A stretch of DNA of 64,000 nt from Bradyrhizobium sp. 4 (GCF_023100905.1 NZ_CP064686.1:5022001-5086000), one strand, 5' to 3'. Shown: positions 1 through 8,672, counted from the stretch's first letter. Notes: generated by a model from the sequence alone, not told the origin. Numbers and translations are program-made.

Positions 1-1305
1 GATCGACATCATGCCGGCTTCGATCGCCGAACCGATCGCGGCCGCCGTCTTGGCCGAGCTGGTGAAGGCGTAGGACGCCAGCCCAAAAGGCAGCCGGTTG
101 GCCTCCTCGACCACCTCGTCGAAGGATGAGAAGCGCGAAATCAGCGCGAGCGGGCCGAACGGCTCCTCGTTCATGGCGCGCGCATCTTTCGGCACGTCGC
201 TCACCACGGTCGGCTCGAAGAAATGCCCCTTGTTGCCGACGCGTTTGCCGCCGGTCTCGAGCTTTGCGCCTTTGCCGACGGCATCCTGCACCATACCTTC
301 GATGGCGGTGACGCGGCGTGGGTTGGCGAGCGAACCCATTTTGGAGTCGGGATCGAGGCCGTTGCCGACCTTGAATGTCTTGGCGCTGTCGACAAAGGTG
401 TCGACGAATTCACGGAACACGTCATCCTGCACCAGCATCCGCGTCGGCGAGATGCAAACCTGACCGGCATTGCGATATTTTGCTGCCGCCAGAATCTTGG
501 CCGCCGATGCGACGTCGGCGTCCTTGAAAACGATCGCCGGCGCATGACCGCCGAGCTCCATGGTGGCGCGCTTCATGTGCAAGCCGGCGAGCGCATTGAG
601 CTGCTTGCCGACATGGGTCGAGCCCGTGAACGAGATCTTGCGGATCACCGGATGCGGAATGAGATATTCGGAGATCTCGGCAGGAACGCCGTAGACCAGG
701 TTGATGACGCCATCGGGCACGCCGGCATCCGCAAATGCACGGATCAGTTGTGCGGGCGAGGCCGGCGTCTCCTCCGGGGCCTTGACGATGATCGAGCAGC
801 CGGCGCCGAGTGCGGCGGAGAGCTTGCGCACGACCTGATTGATCGGAAAATTCCAGGGCGTGAACGCCGCGACCGGGCCGACCGGCTCCTTGATCGCGAG
901 CTGGTAGATGCCCGGCCCCCGTGCGGGGATCAGCCGGCCATAGGCGCGCTTGGCTTCTTCCGCAAACCACTCGATCACATCGGCGGCGGCCATCGCCTCC
1001 ATTTTGGCCTCGCCGAGAGTCTTGCCCTGCTCCATCGTGAGCAGCGGCGCGATCTCGTCATTGCGCTCGCGCATGATCGCGGCGGCCTTGCGCATGATGC
1101 GGCAACGCTCGAAGGGGGCAATGTTTCGCCAGATCCTGAAGCCGGCGCTGGCTGCGGCGAGTGCCTCGTCGAGGTCGGACCGTCCGGCATGGGCGACGGT
1201 GCCGATCACCTCTTCGGTCGCGGGATTGCGCACCTCGATCACCTTGCCCGAATGGGCCGGTCGCCATTTGCCGCCAATGAAAAGCTGCGTGTTCGAATAG
1301 GCCAA
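1..1305 (-). CDS. NAD(P)-dependent aldehyde dehydrogenase, succinate-semialdehyde dehydrogenase-like (3' end outside window)
   Basis: Oxidises an aldehyde to the acid in the cytoplasm. The reading frame is open from a TTG start at 1305 to base 1, about 435 codons, so only the C-terminal tail is missing from a family of about 475-480 residues. An AGGAGA ribosome site lies 5 bases before the TTG; no ATG fits. Visible ALDH hallmarks are the TPWNFP stretch, the FTGST cofactor-binding motif, ELGGHAP with the general-base Glu, and NAGQVCISPTR with the catalytic Cys. It follows the transporter genes on the same strand after 12 bases, so it is probably the last or near-last gene of that catabolic operon. 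The semialdehyde substrate is not determinable from sequence; GabD-like is the closest family I can name. Confidence 0.88.
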   Translation of the reverse strand, partial: MAYSNTQLFIGGKWRPAHSGKVIEVRNPATEEVIGTVAHAGRSDLDEALAAASAGFRIWRNIAPFERCRIMRKAAAIMRERNDEIAPLLTMEQGKTLGEAKMEAMAAADVIEWFAEEAKRAYGRLIPARGPGIYQLAIKEPVGPVAAFTPWNFPINQVVRKLSAALGAGCSIIVKAPEETPASPAQLIRAFADAGVPDGVINLVYGVPAEISEYLIPHPVIRKISFTGSTHVGKQLNALAGLHMKRATMELGGHAPAIVFKDADVASAAKILAAAKYRNAGQVCISPTRMLVQDDVFREFVDTFVDSAKTFKVGNGLDPDSKMGSLANPRRVTAIEGMVQDAVGKGAKLETGGKRVGNKGHFFEPTVVSDVPKDARAMNEEPFGPLALISRFSSFDEVVEEANRLPFGLASYAFTSSAKTAAAIGSAIEAGMMSI

Positions 1306-1317
1306 TGGATTCTCCTT

Positions 1318-1977
1318 TTAGGTCGAGCTGTGAATGGCACCGCGACAAATCGCGTCCGCCGCCCTTGTCATTTCCGGCCCGAGATAAGCGCGACAGCGCG
1401 GATCTGCGACGAGCGCGCCGAAATTCGCCATGGGTGTTACGCCGCCGCCGGCCACGAACAGGAATCGTCCGGCGATCTCGGCGAGGATCTCGAGGTGCCA
1501 GGCGGCCGTCGGGTGCATGCAGAGCACGACCAGCCGGCCCTCGTCGCGCAGCTTGCGGAAGAAATCGAGCATAAAGCCGATATAACCGTCCTGCAGGTTG
1601 AACTGCGGTTCGTCGAACAGGTGCACCAGCGGCGTCGGGGTCGGCGACGGCCCCAGGAAGGCGGACGGAATGCGCTTGCGAAAGCGCCTGACCTGATACG
1701 ATTGGTGATAGTGGATCGCGAGCCGGTCGCGCTCACGATATTTGACGCCATGGATATCGGTGCCCGCGACCAGCACGCGCCCCGAGGTCGGCGCATTCGA
1801 GCCCGTCATCATCTCGAACAAAGTCGTCTTGCCGGCCCCATTCGGGCCGACGACACCGATGATGTCAGGTTCGTCCAGCGACAGGCTTGCCTGTAGCGTA
1901 AATGTCGGTCGGCGGATCACGCGGCCCCTTGTATAGATCTTGCGAACGTCGTCGAGAACGAGCAGCGGTGCGGCCAC
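1318..1977 (-). CDS. Degenerate ABC-transporter ATPase lacking the signature motif
   Basis: A 219-residue P-loop protein in the liv-type operon, beginning at a GTG directly after the livF stop. Walker A (GPNGAGKTT), a Gln-containing stretch after it (HYHQSYQ), a Walker B-like LVHLFDEP and an H-loop-like CMHP are visible. There is no LSGGQ-type signature, and only about 65 residues separate Walker A from Walker B, roughly 50 fewer than in LivG/LivF, so most of the helical subdomain is absent. The sequence reads through without a frameshift. Two normal ATPases sit just upstream, so this one is probably not needed as the basic motor; it may be regulatory or vestigial. That role is inference; the ATPase-fold assignment is secure. 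Confidence 0.75.
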   Translation of the reverse strand: MAAPLLVLDDVRKIYTRGRVIRRPTFTLQASLSLDEPDIIGVVGPNGAGKTTLFEMMTGSNAPTSGRVLVAGTDIHGVKYRERDRLAIHYHQSYQVRRFRKRIPSAFLGPSPTPTPLVHLFDEPQFNLQDGYIGFMLDFFRKLRDEGRLVVLCMHPTAAWHLEILAEIAGRFLFVAGGGVTPMANFGALVADPRCRAYLGPEMTRAADAICRGAIHSST

Positions 1978-2679
1978 TTATTGTACTCCCAGCAGGCGCT
2001 GACGAAGCCCGCGATCATCGCGCAAGGCCGCGGCCTCCCCGGTCCAGACGATCCGGCCGCGATCGATCACCGCGGCATGGTCCGCGACCGAGAGCGCGAT
2101 CTCGGCGTTCTGCTCCACGACCAGCGAGGCAATACCCTCGTCCTTCATGCGCAGGATCGTCGCAAGCACGTCGCCGACGATTTTCGGCGCCAATCCCTGG
2201 CTCGGCTCGTCGAACAGCACCAGTCCCGGCGAGCCGACCAGCGCGCGGGCGATCGCCACCATCTGCATTTCGCCGCCCGACAGGTTTTCGCAGTCGCGCT
2301 CCATGAGATATTCGAGCGGTGAGAAGATCGCAGCGGCCTCCCTGAGGCTCCAGTGGCGAAAGCGTGTGCGCTTTTGCGCGATCGACAGGTTGCGTGCGAC
2401 CGTCAATGTCGGGCACAGCCGGCGGTCGTCGGGCACCCAGGCGATGCCGGCGCGCGCAATCTCGTGGGTTGGATCGCGCGTGACATCGTGACCGTCGAAA
2501 CAAACGGAGCCGCGGCGTGGACGCGTCAGCCCGAGAATCGAGCGGAGCATTGTCGTCTTGCCGGCGCCGTTGGGGCCGAGCAGCGCAAATACCTTGGCGT
2601 GCTCGATCGCGAGCGAGGCGCCGAACAGCGCCTGGGTCTCGCCGTAGAAGGTATCGACCGCGTCCACTTCGAGGATCAT
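1978..2679 (-). CDS. ABC transporter ATP-binding protein, LivF type
   Basis: One of the two nucleotide-binding subunits of a HAAT (branched-chain amino acid/amide type) importer, 233 residues. Walker A (GPNGAGKTT), signature LSGGEMQ, Walker B LVLFDEPSQGLAP and the VVEQN switch region typical of LivF are all present. An in-frame upstream start exists, but the ATG at 2679 overlaps the livG stop by 4 bases (ATGA), which indicates translational coupling. It pairs with the LivG homologue upstream. Confidence 0.93.
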   Translation of the reverse strand: MILEVDAVDTFYGETQALFGASLAIEHAKVFALLGPNGAGKTTMLRSILGLTRPRRGSVCFDGHDVTRDPTHEIARAGIAWVPDDRRLCPTLTVARNLSIAQKRTRFRHWSLREAAAIFSPLEYLMERDCENLSGGEMQMVAIARALVGSPGLVLFDEPSQGLAPKIVGDVLATILRMKDEGIASLVVEQNAEIALSVADHAAVIDRGRIVWTGEAAALRDDRGLRQRLLGVQ

Positions 2680-3419
2680 GCGAACTTCCCGAGATTGGAG
2701 CGCCGCACCCATTCGTTCTGCTGCAGTTCGTGTGGCGTTCCGCGCGCCACCACCTGGCCCCAATGGATGACCGAGATGCGGTCAGCCAACGAGAACAGGA
2801 ACTCCATATCGTGCTCGATGGCGACGATGGTCAGCCGCCCCTTCAGGCGAGCAATCAGGGTTGCGAGCCGTTGCACCCCATCGGAGCCGAGACCGGAGGT
2901 CGGCTCGTCCAGGCACAGCACGCGGGGCGCCTGCGCCAGGGCGACCGCGATCTCCAGCGCGCGCCGGTCGCCATAGGACAGGTCCTTCGCTCGGATGCCG
3001 CCCTTGTCGGCAAGCCCGACCGCTGCGAGCGCTTCGGTAGACTTCGCCGCAAACCGGCTGTCGCCTGCCGCTGCGCGCGCGACGTCGTGGCCACGGGCGC
3101 GAAACTCGGGCAATCCCATCATGACGTTGTCACGCGCGGAGAACTCGTCGAACAGCGTCATGATCTGAAATGAGCGGGCGATGCCCTTGGCGGCGATGCG
3201 GTGCGGGCTGAGGCCCGTGACATCCTCGCCGCCGAGCAGGACTCGGCCCCGGTTCGGCTTCACTCGGCCGGTGAGGACATTGAAGAATGTGGTCTTGCCG
3301 GCGCCGTTCGGACCCATCACACCGTGAAACTCGCCCTCCGCGACCGCGAGATCGACGCTCTCCAGCACGACGCGATCGCCGAAGCGGACATGAACGGCCG
3401 CGGCTTCGATCATGTTCAT
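2676..3419 (-). CDS. ABC transporter ATP-binding protein, LivG type
   Basis: The second nucleotide-binding subunit, 247 residues. Walker A is GPNGAGKTT, the signature region reads LSYGDRRALE as is typical of LivG proteins, Walker B is VLCLDEPTSGLG, and the switch region ends IEHDMEFLF. ATG at 3419 overlaps the livM stop by 4 bases; a second ATG lies two codons downstream. Belongs to the operon running from the binding protein at 6782 down to the dehydrogenase. Confidence 0.93.
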   Translation of the reverse strand: MNMIEAAAVHVRFGDRVVLESVDLAVAEGEFHGVMGPNGAGKTTFFNVLTGRVKPNRGRVLLGGEDVTGLSPHRIAAKGIARSFQIMTLFDEFSARDNVMMGLPEFRARGHDVARAAAGDSRFAAKSTEALAAVGLADKGGIRAKDLSYGDRRALEIAVALAQAPRVLCLDEPTSGLGSDGVQRLATLIARLKGRLTIVAIEHDMEFLFSLADRISVIHWGQVVARGTPHELQQNEWVRRSNLGKFA

Positions 3420-4459
3420 CGCCCGCTCCCGAACAGCAGCCGCATCGCCGAGGTACCGCGCTGCCGTAAGGCGCCGAGAGAGTGCTGCTGCACGGCAGCG
3501 GAGATCGCGCCGGCAATGCCTTCGGGGCGGAACAGCACGATCGCGATGAAAAGCAGACCAAAATAGAGCATCCAGGCATTGGTCAGCGCGCCGATCACGT
3601 CGCGGGCGGTGAGGAAGAGAAACACGCCGATCACCGGGCCCCAGAAGCTGACAAGCCCACCGCCGACGAGCGTCATCATCACGACGTAGCCGGATTGATG
3701 CAGGCTCATGACGTCAGGGAATGCGGCGAGCTGAGCCATAGCGAACAATCCGCCGGCAAAGCCCGATACGGCGGCCGACAGCGCAAAGACCGCGACCTTG
3801 TAGAGCCAAACATTATAGCCGAGATGGCTTGCACGAACTTCGCTCTGCCTGATCGCAGCGACCACGCGGCCATAGGGAGAGTGCACCAGCCGCCACAATG
3901 CAGCGGTGCCGACCGCAAAGACGGCGAGCACGAAATAGTAGAACGCGACATTGTCGGTGAGATCGAAAGACACCAGCCCGAAATCGGCTGGCAACCGTTT
4001 GATCTTGAGTAGGCCGTCTTCGCCGCCGGTGACCCGGTGCGATTTGATCGCCAGTGTCCAGAAGATCTGGCCGAAGGCAATCGTCATGAAGGCATAATAG
4101 ATGCCGCGCCTGTGCGAGATGAACAGCGCCACCAGCACGCCGGCGAGGCCCGCGACCGCGGCCGCGGCCATCAGACATATCCAGAGATTTGCAACGATTT
4201 CGAGCTGGCAGAGACCGAACGCATAAGCGCCGATGCCGAAATAGGCGCCATGACCGAACGACGGAAGTCCGGCGGTGCCCAGCACCAGGTTGAACGCGAG
4301 CGCGTAGAGCGACCAGATCAGGATTTCGATGCCGAGGTAGGGATAGAGCCCGATCCGCGTGATCCAGAGCGGCACTGTTGCAAGCACGAGCCAGAGCACC
4401 AGCATCGTCGGCGTCACGAGGCGCGCGGCGTCCGGTGAAGATTTTGATTCCACAATCAT
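3416..4459 (-). CDS. HAAT-family ABC permease, LivM type
   Basis: Inner-membrane permease subunit, 347 residues, strongly hydrophobic with about 8-10 predicted membrane spans and the LivM signature around residues 60-75 (NLVLGTAGLPSFGHGAYFG). Partners with the LivH-type permease upstream, from whose stop it is separated by only 4 bases. The start is uncertain: the ATG at 4459 almost abuts the AAAGGA ribosome site, whereas a GTG at 4453 has a better 7-base spacing. The substrate cannot be read from the permease. Confidence 0.93.
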   Translation of the reverse strand: MIVESKSSPDAARLVTPTMLVLWLVLATVPLWITRIGLYPYLGIEILIWSLYALAFNLVLGTAGLPSFGHGAYFGIGAYAFGLCQLEIVANLWICLMAAAAVAGLAGVLVALFISHRRGIYYAFMTIAFGQIFWTLAIKSHRVTGGEDGLLKIKRLPADFGLVSFDLTDNVAFYYFVLAVFAVGTAALWRLVHSPYGRVVAAIRQSEVRASHLGYNVWLYKVAVFALSAAVSGFAGGLFAMAQLAAFPDVMSLHQSGYVVMMTLVGGGLVSFWGPVIGVFLFLTARDVIGALTNAWMLYFGLLFIAIVLFRPEGIAGAISAAVQQHSLGALRQRGTSAMRLLFGSGR

Positions 4460-4463
4460 TCCT

Positions 4464-5402
4464 TTAGGCTTCGAGCACGCTCTTCTTGCCCCACAAGCCG
4501 CGCGCGCGGAACGTCACGACGGCAACGAGCAAGATGTACATCGACAACAGCGACCATTCGGACGCGTAGGCACCGGCGAGGCCGACACACAGTCCGACCA
4601 AAAGACCCGCCACGACCGCACCCCAAAAACTACCGACGCCACCGAGCACGATCACCAGGAACGCAGGAATGACGGCATCGACGCCCATATGCGGGCGAAT
4701 GCCCCAGATCGGTGCGACGATGATGCCCGCGATCGCGGCCAGCATCGTGCCGAACACGAACACCACGAGCCGCAATCGGGACAGGTTGATCCCGAGCGCG
4801 CGAACGATCTCGCTGTCATGAGCGCCGGCCTTGACCGTCGCGCCGAACGAGGTCTTTTCGATCAACAGCCAGACCAGGCCGATAACCCCGGCGGCGATAC
4901 CCGCTGCGTAGAAGCGATAGGTCGACCAGATCAGGTCGCCGAACAGGAAGCCGCCATTGATGGCGGACGGCACCTGCAGCACGTAGTCGCGCGTGCCCCA
5001 GACCAGGCGGATCATCTCCTCGATCACCATCGCGGCGCCGAAGGTCAAGAGGAGCCCGTACAGCGGATCCTTGCCGTAAGTCCGCCGCATGCAGAGCTCG
5101 ATCAGCATGCCGACCAGACTCACGATCACGGGCGCGATGATCAACGTGGCGGCATAGCGCCAGCCGAGCGGCAGCGCGAGCCACGGTTTCGCAAGTTCCG
5201 TCGGCAATGGCGGGCGCGGCCCCGTGAGTTGCATGGCGACATAAGCCCCGAGCGCGAACAGGGATCCGTGCGCGAGGTTGATCTGCTCCATCAGCCCGAC
5301 GATGAGCATGAAGCCGAGTGCGATCAGCGCGAACAACAGGCCGAGCGTCAGGCCGTTGAGGAGATGCGGAAGAAGGTCGAACAAGGTTTTTGGCTCTCGC
5401 AA
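4464..5402 (-). CDS. HAAT-family ABC permease, LivH type
   Basis: Inner-membrane permease of 312 residues with the LivH hallmarks NGLTLGLLFALIALG and EQINLAHGSLFALGAY near the N terminus and LGGVGSFWGAV near residue 255. The start appears to be TTG at 5402; the next in-frame Met is about 30 residues in, inside the first membrane segment, so a non-ATG start is needed. A 100-base gap with two hairpins separates it from the binding-protein gene upstream. Confidence 0.9.
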   Translation of the reverse strand: MREPKTLFDLLPHLLNGLTLGLLFALIALGFMLIVGLMEQINLAHGSLFALGAYVAMQLTGPRPPLPTELAKPWLALPLGWRYAATLIIAPVIVSLVGMLIELCMRRTYGKDPLYGLLLTFGAAMVIEEMIRLVWGTRDYVLQVPSAINGGFLFGDLIWSTYRFYAAGIAAGVIGLVWLLIEKTSFGATVKAGAHDSEIVRALGINLSRLRLVVFVFGTMLAAIAGIIVAPIWGIRPHMGVDAVIPAFLVIVLGGVGSFWGAVVAGLLVGLCVGLAGAYASEWSLLSMYILLVAVVTFRARGLWGKKSVLEA

Positions 5403-5416
5403 CTGGCATGTGTCAC

Positions 5417-5463
5417 CCGGGACGCTGATGGTCCCGGTGCGCGGCGCGCGAGATGCGCGCCGC
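5417..5463 (-). terminator. Two adjacent hairpins between binding-protein and permease genes
   Basis: Two perfect stem-loops lie side by side: CCGGGAC / GTCCCGG with a 7-base loop (5417-5437), and GCGGCGCG / CGCGCCGC with a 7-base loop (5441-5463). There is no T-run, so they look more like an mRNA-stabilising or attenuating structure than a full terminator. Such elements are common after the first gene of binding-protein-dependent transport operons, where they let the binding protein be made in excess. Confidence 0.55.
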
Positions 5464-5489
5464 TCGTTCTGCGACGTGACGCGCCGTCT

Positions 5490-6782
5490 TCAGGAGTCGA
5501 CGGTCGGCACCTGCTCGTAGGGCGTGAGCTTGCACTTGCCGGCCGCCGCATCGTCAGCGGCGGATTTCGGCTCTGTCCAGCTGATGATCTCGAACAGATC
5601 GGTATTGTCGGCCGGCTTGGCGTTGCGTCGCGCCAGGTAGATCGTCTGCTGCATCTGGTGCGTCATCGGATCCATGTAGGCGTCGAAATGCTGCATGCGG
5701 TCGGTCGCCGAGACCTTCAGGTTCTCAAGCTCCTTGATGATCTTGACGTTGTTGGTCGACCCAGCCCGCTCGATCGCGCGGAGCAGCTCGCGCGTGGACA
5801 TGTAGCCGTTGTAGGAGACATTGCCTGGCACCGGGATCGGGCCGTCCTTGTTGGCGGCCTGCCACTTCTTGACGAATTCGGCGACGCCGGGCAGCGGCAG
5901 CTTGTGATACCAGGTCGTGCCGAACACGCCGAACAGGCTGTCGGGCGCACCCCACACGTCGGGCCAATCCTGCTGGTTGTTGATCCAGGCCGGCTTGCCG
6001 TCGAGCTTGAGCTGCGCCACCTGCTCGCGCAATGCCTTGATGTCGTCGCCGCCAACCGCGGTCGCCACAACGTCGGGCTTGGCCTGCTGGATCTTCAGCA
6101 GATAGGCGGTGAAGTCGCGCGTGTTCTGCGGCACCAGCAGATTGTCGAGGATCTTGCCACCAGCGCTCTCGACCTGCGTTCTTGTCGCGGCAGACGTCGT
6201 GTGACCCCAGACATAGTCGTTGGTCAGCAGCATCCAGTTCTTGCCGATGGAGTCCACCGCATTCTTGACCGACGCCTTGGAAAAATTGGTGCCGTTGCCG
6301 TCCCAGACGAATTTCACGCGTGAGCAGTTCTCCCCGGCTTCGCTCGGCGCCGAGGAATTGGTGTTCATGTAGATCACACCGTATTTGCTGGCGACCTGCG
6401 TGATGGCGTTGGCGACGCCCGAATGCAGCGCGCCGATCAGGATGGTGCAGTCCTCGCGGGTGATGAAGCGTTCGGCGACGCGGCTGCCGGTGGCTGGCGT
6501 CGTCTCGGTGTCCGCGGTGATGAACGTGACCTGGCGCCCGAGTACGCCACCTTTGGCGTTGATCTCGTCGATCGCCATTTTGATGCCGCGGAAATCATCC
6601 TGGCCGCTGTTGCCGTATTGACCGCTGGCATCGCAGGTCAGGCCAAGCTTGATCGGTTTCGCGCCTTGCGCCCAGGCATGATTCTGCCGCCACGGCCCAA
6701 AGAAGCTGCCGGTGCCGCCGATGACACTCGCCATCAAGCTGCCCTTCAGAACGCTTCGCCGTGAGATCTGACGCCCTCTCAT
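5490..6782 (-). CDS. Periplasmic substrate-binding protein of HAAT transporter, Tat-type signal
   Basis: Captures the substrate for the adjacent permeases. 430 residues from the ATG at 6782, which has GGAGGA 5 bases upstream; a longer in-frame extension to 6941 has no such site and would cross the regulatory region. The N terminus carries twin arginines (SRRSVLKG) and a hydrophobic stretch ending near AWAQG, so Tat export is likely. The mature part is a Peripla_BP_6-type protein (DFRGIKMAIDEINAKGG, ITADTETTP). These features place it nearer the amide/urea-type HAAT binding proteins than LivJ, but the ligand is unknown. First gene of the operon and divergent from the RpiR regulator. Confidence 0.9.
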   Translation of the reverse strand: MRGRQISRRSVLKGSLMASVIGGTGSFFGPWRQNHAWAQGAKPIKLGLTCDASGQYGNSGQDDFRGIKMAIDEINAKGGVLGRQVTFITADTETTPATGSRVAERFITREDCTILIGALHSGVANAITQVASKYGVIYMNTNSSAPSEAGENCSRVKFVWDGNGTNFSKASVKNAVDSIGKNWMLLTNDYVWGHTTSAATRTQVESAGGKILDNLLVPQNTRDFTAYLLKIQQAKPDVVATAVGGDDIKALREQVAQLKLDGKPAWINNQQDWPDVWGAPDSLFGVFGTTWYHKLPLPGVAEFVKKWQAANKDGPIPVPGNVSYNGYMSTRELLRAIERAGSTNNVKIIKELENLKVSATDRMQHFDAYMDPMTHQMQQTIYLARRNAKPADNTDLFEIISWTEPKSAADDAAAGKCKLTPYEQVPTVDS

Positions 6783-6825
6783 CGTGTCCTCCCGTTTTCG
6801 AAGTCTTTTGCTTTTTTGTGAGATT

Positions 6826-6870
6826 AGAATATTCATTCCATCCGTTATGTAAAGTAGAATATTTGATCCA
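6826..6870. promoter_or_regulatory. Paired operator-like repeats in the divergent promoter
   Basis: AGAATATTCATTCCA (6826-6840) recurs as AGAATATTTGATCCA (6856-6870), exactly 30 bases apart, about three helical turns. Each is itself an imperfect palindrome of the form TAGAAT-N4-ATTCCA. They occupy the A/T-rich gap between the binding-protein gene and the rpiR-type gene, so they are the natural candidate sites for that regulator. Binding is inferred, not shown. Confidence 0.6.
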
Positions 6871-6918
6871 AACGATGAAATGCCGTTAAACAAGCGACTG
6901 ATCCGGAGATCCGACTCG

Positions 6919-7752
6919 ATGAACAAGGCGGCTGGCGCCATGAGTTATGACGAACTGCGCGGCGCGATTGCGCAGCGGCACCGGGCGCTGTCCGGCCGGC
7001 TGCAGCAGATCGCGGAGTTCGTGCTCGATCACCCGACCGATGTCGCGCTCGGCACCGTGGCGGAGGTGGCGCAGCGCTCAGGGGTGCCGCCGTCGGCGAT
7101 CGTTCGGTTCGCGCATGCGCTCGGGTTCGGCGGCTTCACCGAGATGCAGCAGGTGTTCCGCTCACGCCTCGTTGCCGGCGTCGCGCCAAGCTACAAGGCG
7201 CGCCTCGCGCGCATGAAGAGCCAGGAGAAGTCAGTGCTCGGCCGCCAGCCGGCCGCGGTATTGTCGCGCTTCGTGTCCGAAGCGCAATCATCGCTGGTCG
7301 CGCTCAGCCAATCCGTCCATGCGCGCGAACTCGACGCCGCAACCGCGATCCTTGCCAAGGCACGTGACATCTATCTGCTCGGCCTGGGCGGCTCGTTTCC
7401 GGTTGCGATCCACCTCGCCTACGTGCTGCGCAAGCTCGGACGGCGCGTCGTCCTGCTCGACGGTCTTGGCGGCAGCATCCACGAGCAGTCGCACGCGGCG
7501 ACATCAGACGACGCGCTGGTCGCGATCAGCTTCCGAAATTACTATCCGGATACGGCGCGGTTGTTTCCTGAACTCGTCGCGCGGGGCGTGCCCACGATTT
7601 CCATCACCGACAGCCTTTTGAGCCCGATCGTCGAGGGCGCGAGCGTCGTGTTCGAGATCCAGGATATGCCTGAGCCCGCGCTGCGTACGCTTGTCGCACC
7701 GATGTGCCTCGTGCAGGCGTTGGCGATCGGCCTCGACCTCGCAGCAGACTGA
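6919..7752 (+). CDS. MurR/RpiR-family transcriptional regulator
   Basis: An N-terminal HTH_6 DNA-binding domain (about residues 10-85, with TVAEVAQRSGVPPSAIVRFAHALG) is joined to a C-terminal SIS sugar-phosphate-binding domain (about 115-255, with LLGLGGSFPVAIHLAYVL). I chose the ATG at 6919, preceded by GGAG at 10 bases; ATGs at 6880 and 6940 are alternatives, but 6880 lies only 9 bases after an operator-like repeat. RpiR proteins usually control sugar, amino-sugar or polyol catabolism and respond to phosphorylated intermediates, which makes a carbohydrate-derived substrate plausible for the neighbouring transporter. The SDR gene follows after 22 bases on the same strand. Confidence 0.92.
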   Translation: MNKAAGAMSYDELRGAIAQRHRALSGRLQQIAEFVLDHPTDVALGTVAEVAQRSGVPPSAIVRFAHALGFGGFTEMQQVFRSRLVAGVAPSYKARLARMKSQEKSVLGRQPAAVLSRFVSEAQSSLVALSQSVHARELDAATAILAKARDIYLLGLGGSFPVAIHLAYVLRKLGRRVVLLDGLGGSIHEQSHAATSDDALVAISFRNYYPDTARLFPELVARGVPTISITDSLLSPIVEGASVVFEIQDMPEPALRTLVAPMCLVQALAIGLDLAAD

Positions 7753-7774
7753 CATTCACAACAGGAACAAGATC

Positions 7775-8599
7775 ATGACATCGCATGACACCAACAAGCT
7801 TCTGGCAGGCAAAGTTGCGCTGGTGACCGGCGCGGGACGCGGGCTCGGCCGCGCTTTTGCAGAGAAGCTTGCCGCGCTTGGCGCTGACGTCGCCATCCAC
7901 GGCATGCGTGAGAACGGGCCGGCCGAGTATGGCGAGGGCACCACCCTCACCGCGGTCGCCGTCGAGATCGGCCGCGAATTCGGCGTCCGCAGCCAGCGCG
8001 TGCTCGGCGATCTCACCAAGGGCGAGGACATCGCACGCGTCATCGCGGAGACCGAAGCGGCACTCGGCCCGATCGACATTCTCGTGCACAATGCCGGCGG
8101 CGATATCGCGGCCGGCGGCGGCAAGCCCGATCCGAACGATGCGGTGAATATCAAGGAGGTCGATGTGCGCGCGGTGCTGGAGCGCAATCTGCTCTCCACC
8201 ATCCTGACATGCCAGGCGGTCGCGCGCGGCATGATGGAGCGCCGACGCGGCCGCATCGTCACGCTTGGCTCGGTCGCCGCTTTCAAGGGACGTACCCAGG
8301 GCTCGATCTATGCGGTGTCGAAGGCCGGTGTGACCCACTACACGCGATGCCTGGCCGACCAGCTCCGCCCCTACGATGTCGCCGTCAACTGCATCGCGCC
8401 CGGAGATACCCGCACCGGCCGCTTCCTCGGAACGCGCGCAGTCGACCCCGACAGAATGGTCGAGACCGGCACGCTCGACCGGATCGCTACCGTCGACGAG
8501 GTCGCGCGCGTGGTCGAATTCTTCGCAGGGCCCATGGGCGCCTTCGTTTCCGGTCAGGTGCTGCGGATCGACGGCGGCGGGCAGTGCTGGCCGGGCTAA
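7775..8599 (+). CDS. Short-chain dehydrogenase/reductase (FabG-like SDR)
   Basis: NAD(P)-dependent oxidoreductase of 274 residues. The cofactor motif TGAGRGLGRAF is near residue 17, followed by the NNAG-equivalent HNAGG, the catalytic Ser region (LGSVAAF) and YAVSK with the catalytic Tyr and Lys. ATG at 7775 has AGGA 7 bases upstream. It lies directly behind the RpiR regulator and faces a terminator. With the aldehyde dehydrogenase at 1-1305 it could form an alcohol-to-acid oxidation route for the imported compound; that link is inference. Confidence 0.92.
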   Translation: MTSHDTNKLLAGKVALVTGAGRGLGRAFAEKLAALGADVAIHGMRENGPAEYGEGTTLTAVAVEIGREFGVRSQRVLGDLTKGEDIARVIAETEAALGPIDILVHNAGGDIAAGGGKPDPNDAVNIKEVDVRAVLERNLLSTILTCQAVARGMMERRRGRIVTLGSVAAFKGRTQGSIYAVSKAGVTHYTRCLADQLRPYDVAVNCIAPGDTRTGRFLGTRAVDPDRMVETGTLDRIATVDEVARVVEFFAGPMGAFVSGQVLRIDGGGQCWPG

Positions 8600-8622
8600 A
8601 ACGCCCTCGCGAAGCGAAACAG

Positions 8623-8649
8623 AAAAGGGCCGCTGCAAGCGGCCCTTTT
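8623..8649. terminator. Bidirectional rho-independent terminator
   Basis: Perfect 11-bp stem AAAAGGGCCGC / GCGGCCCTTTT with loop TGCAA. It has a T-run on both strands and sits in the 73-base gap between convergent genes (SDR and L,D-transpeptidase), so it can stop transcription from both sides. Confidence 0.9.
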
Positions 8650-8672
8650 GCGTGATCTCGAATTGACGGAAG

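Noticed and set aside
223..1896. Long plus-strand open frame (557 codons) over the dehydrogenase and ATPase genes
   Set aside because: It is the antisense shadow of two well-recognised minus-strand genes; its translation is rich in Arg/His/Asp and matches no fold.
4359..6323. 654-codon plus-strand open frame
   Set aside because: Antisense to livH-type and binding-protein genes; low-complexity Arg/His/Gln composition typical of GC-rich shadow frames.
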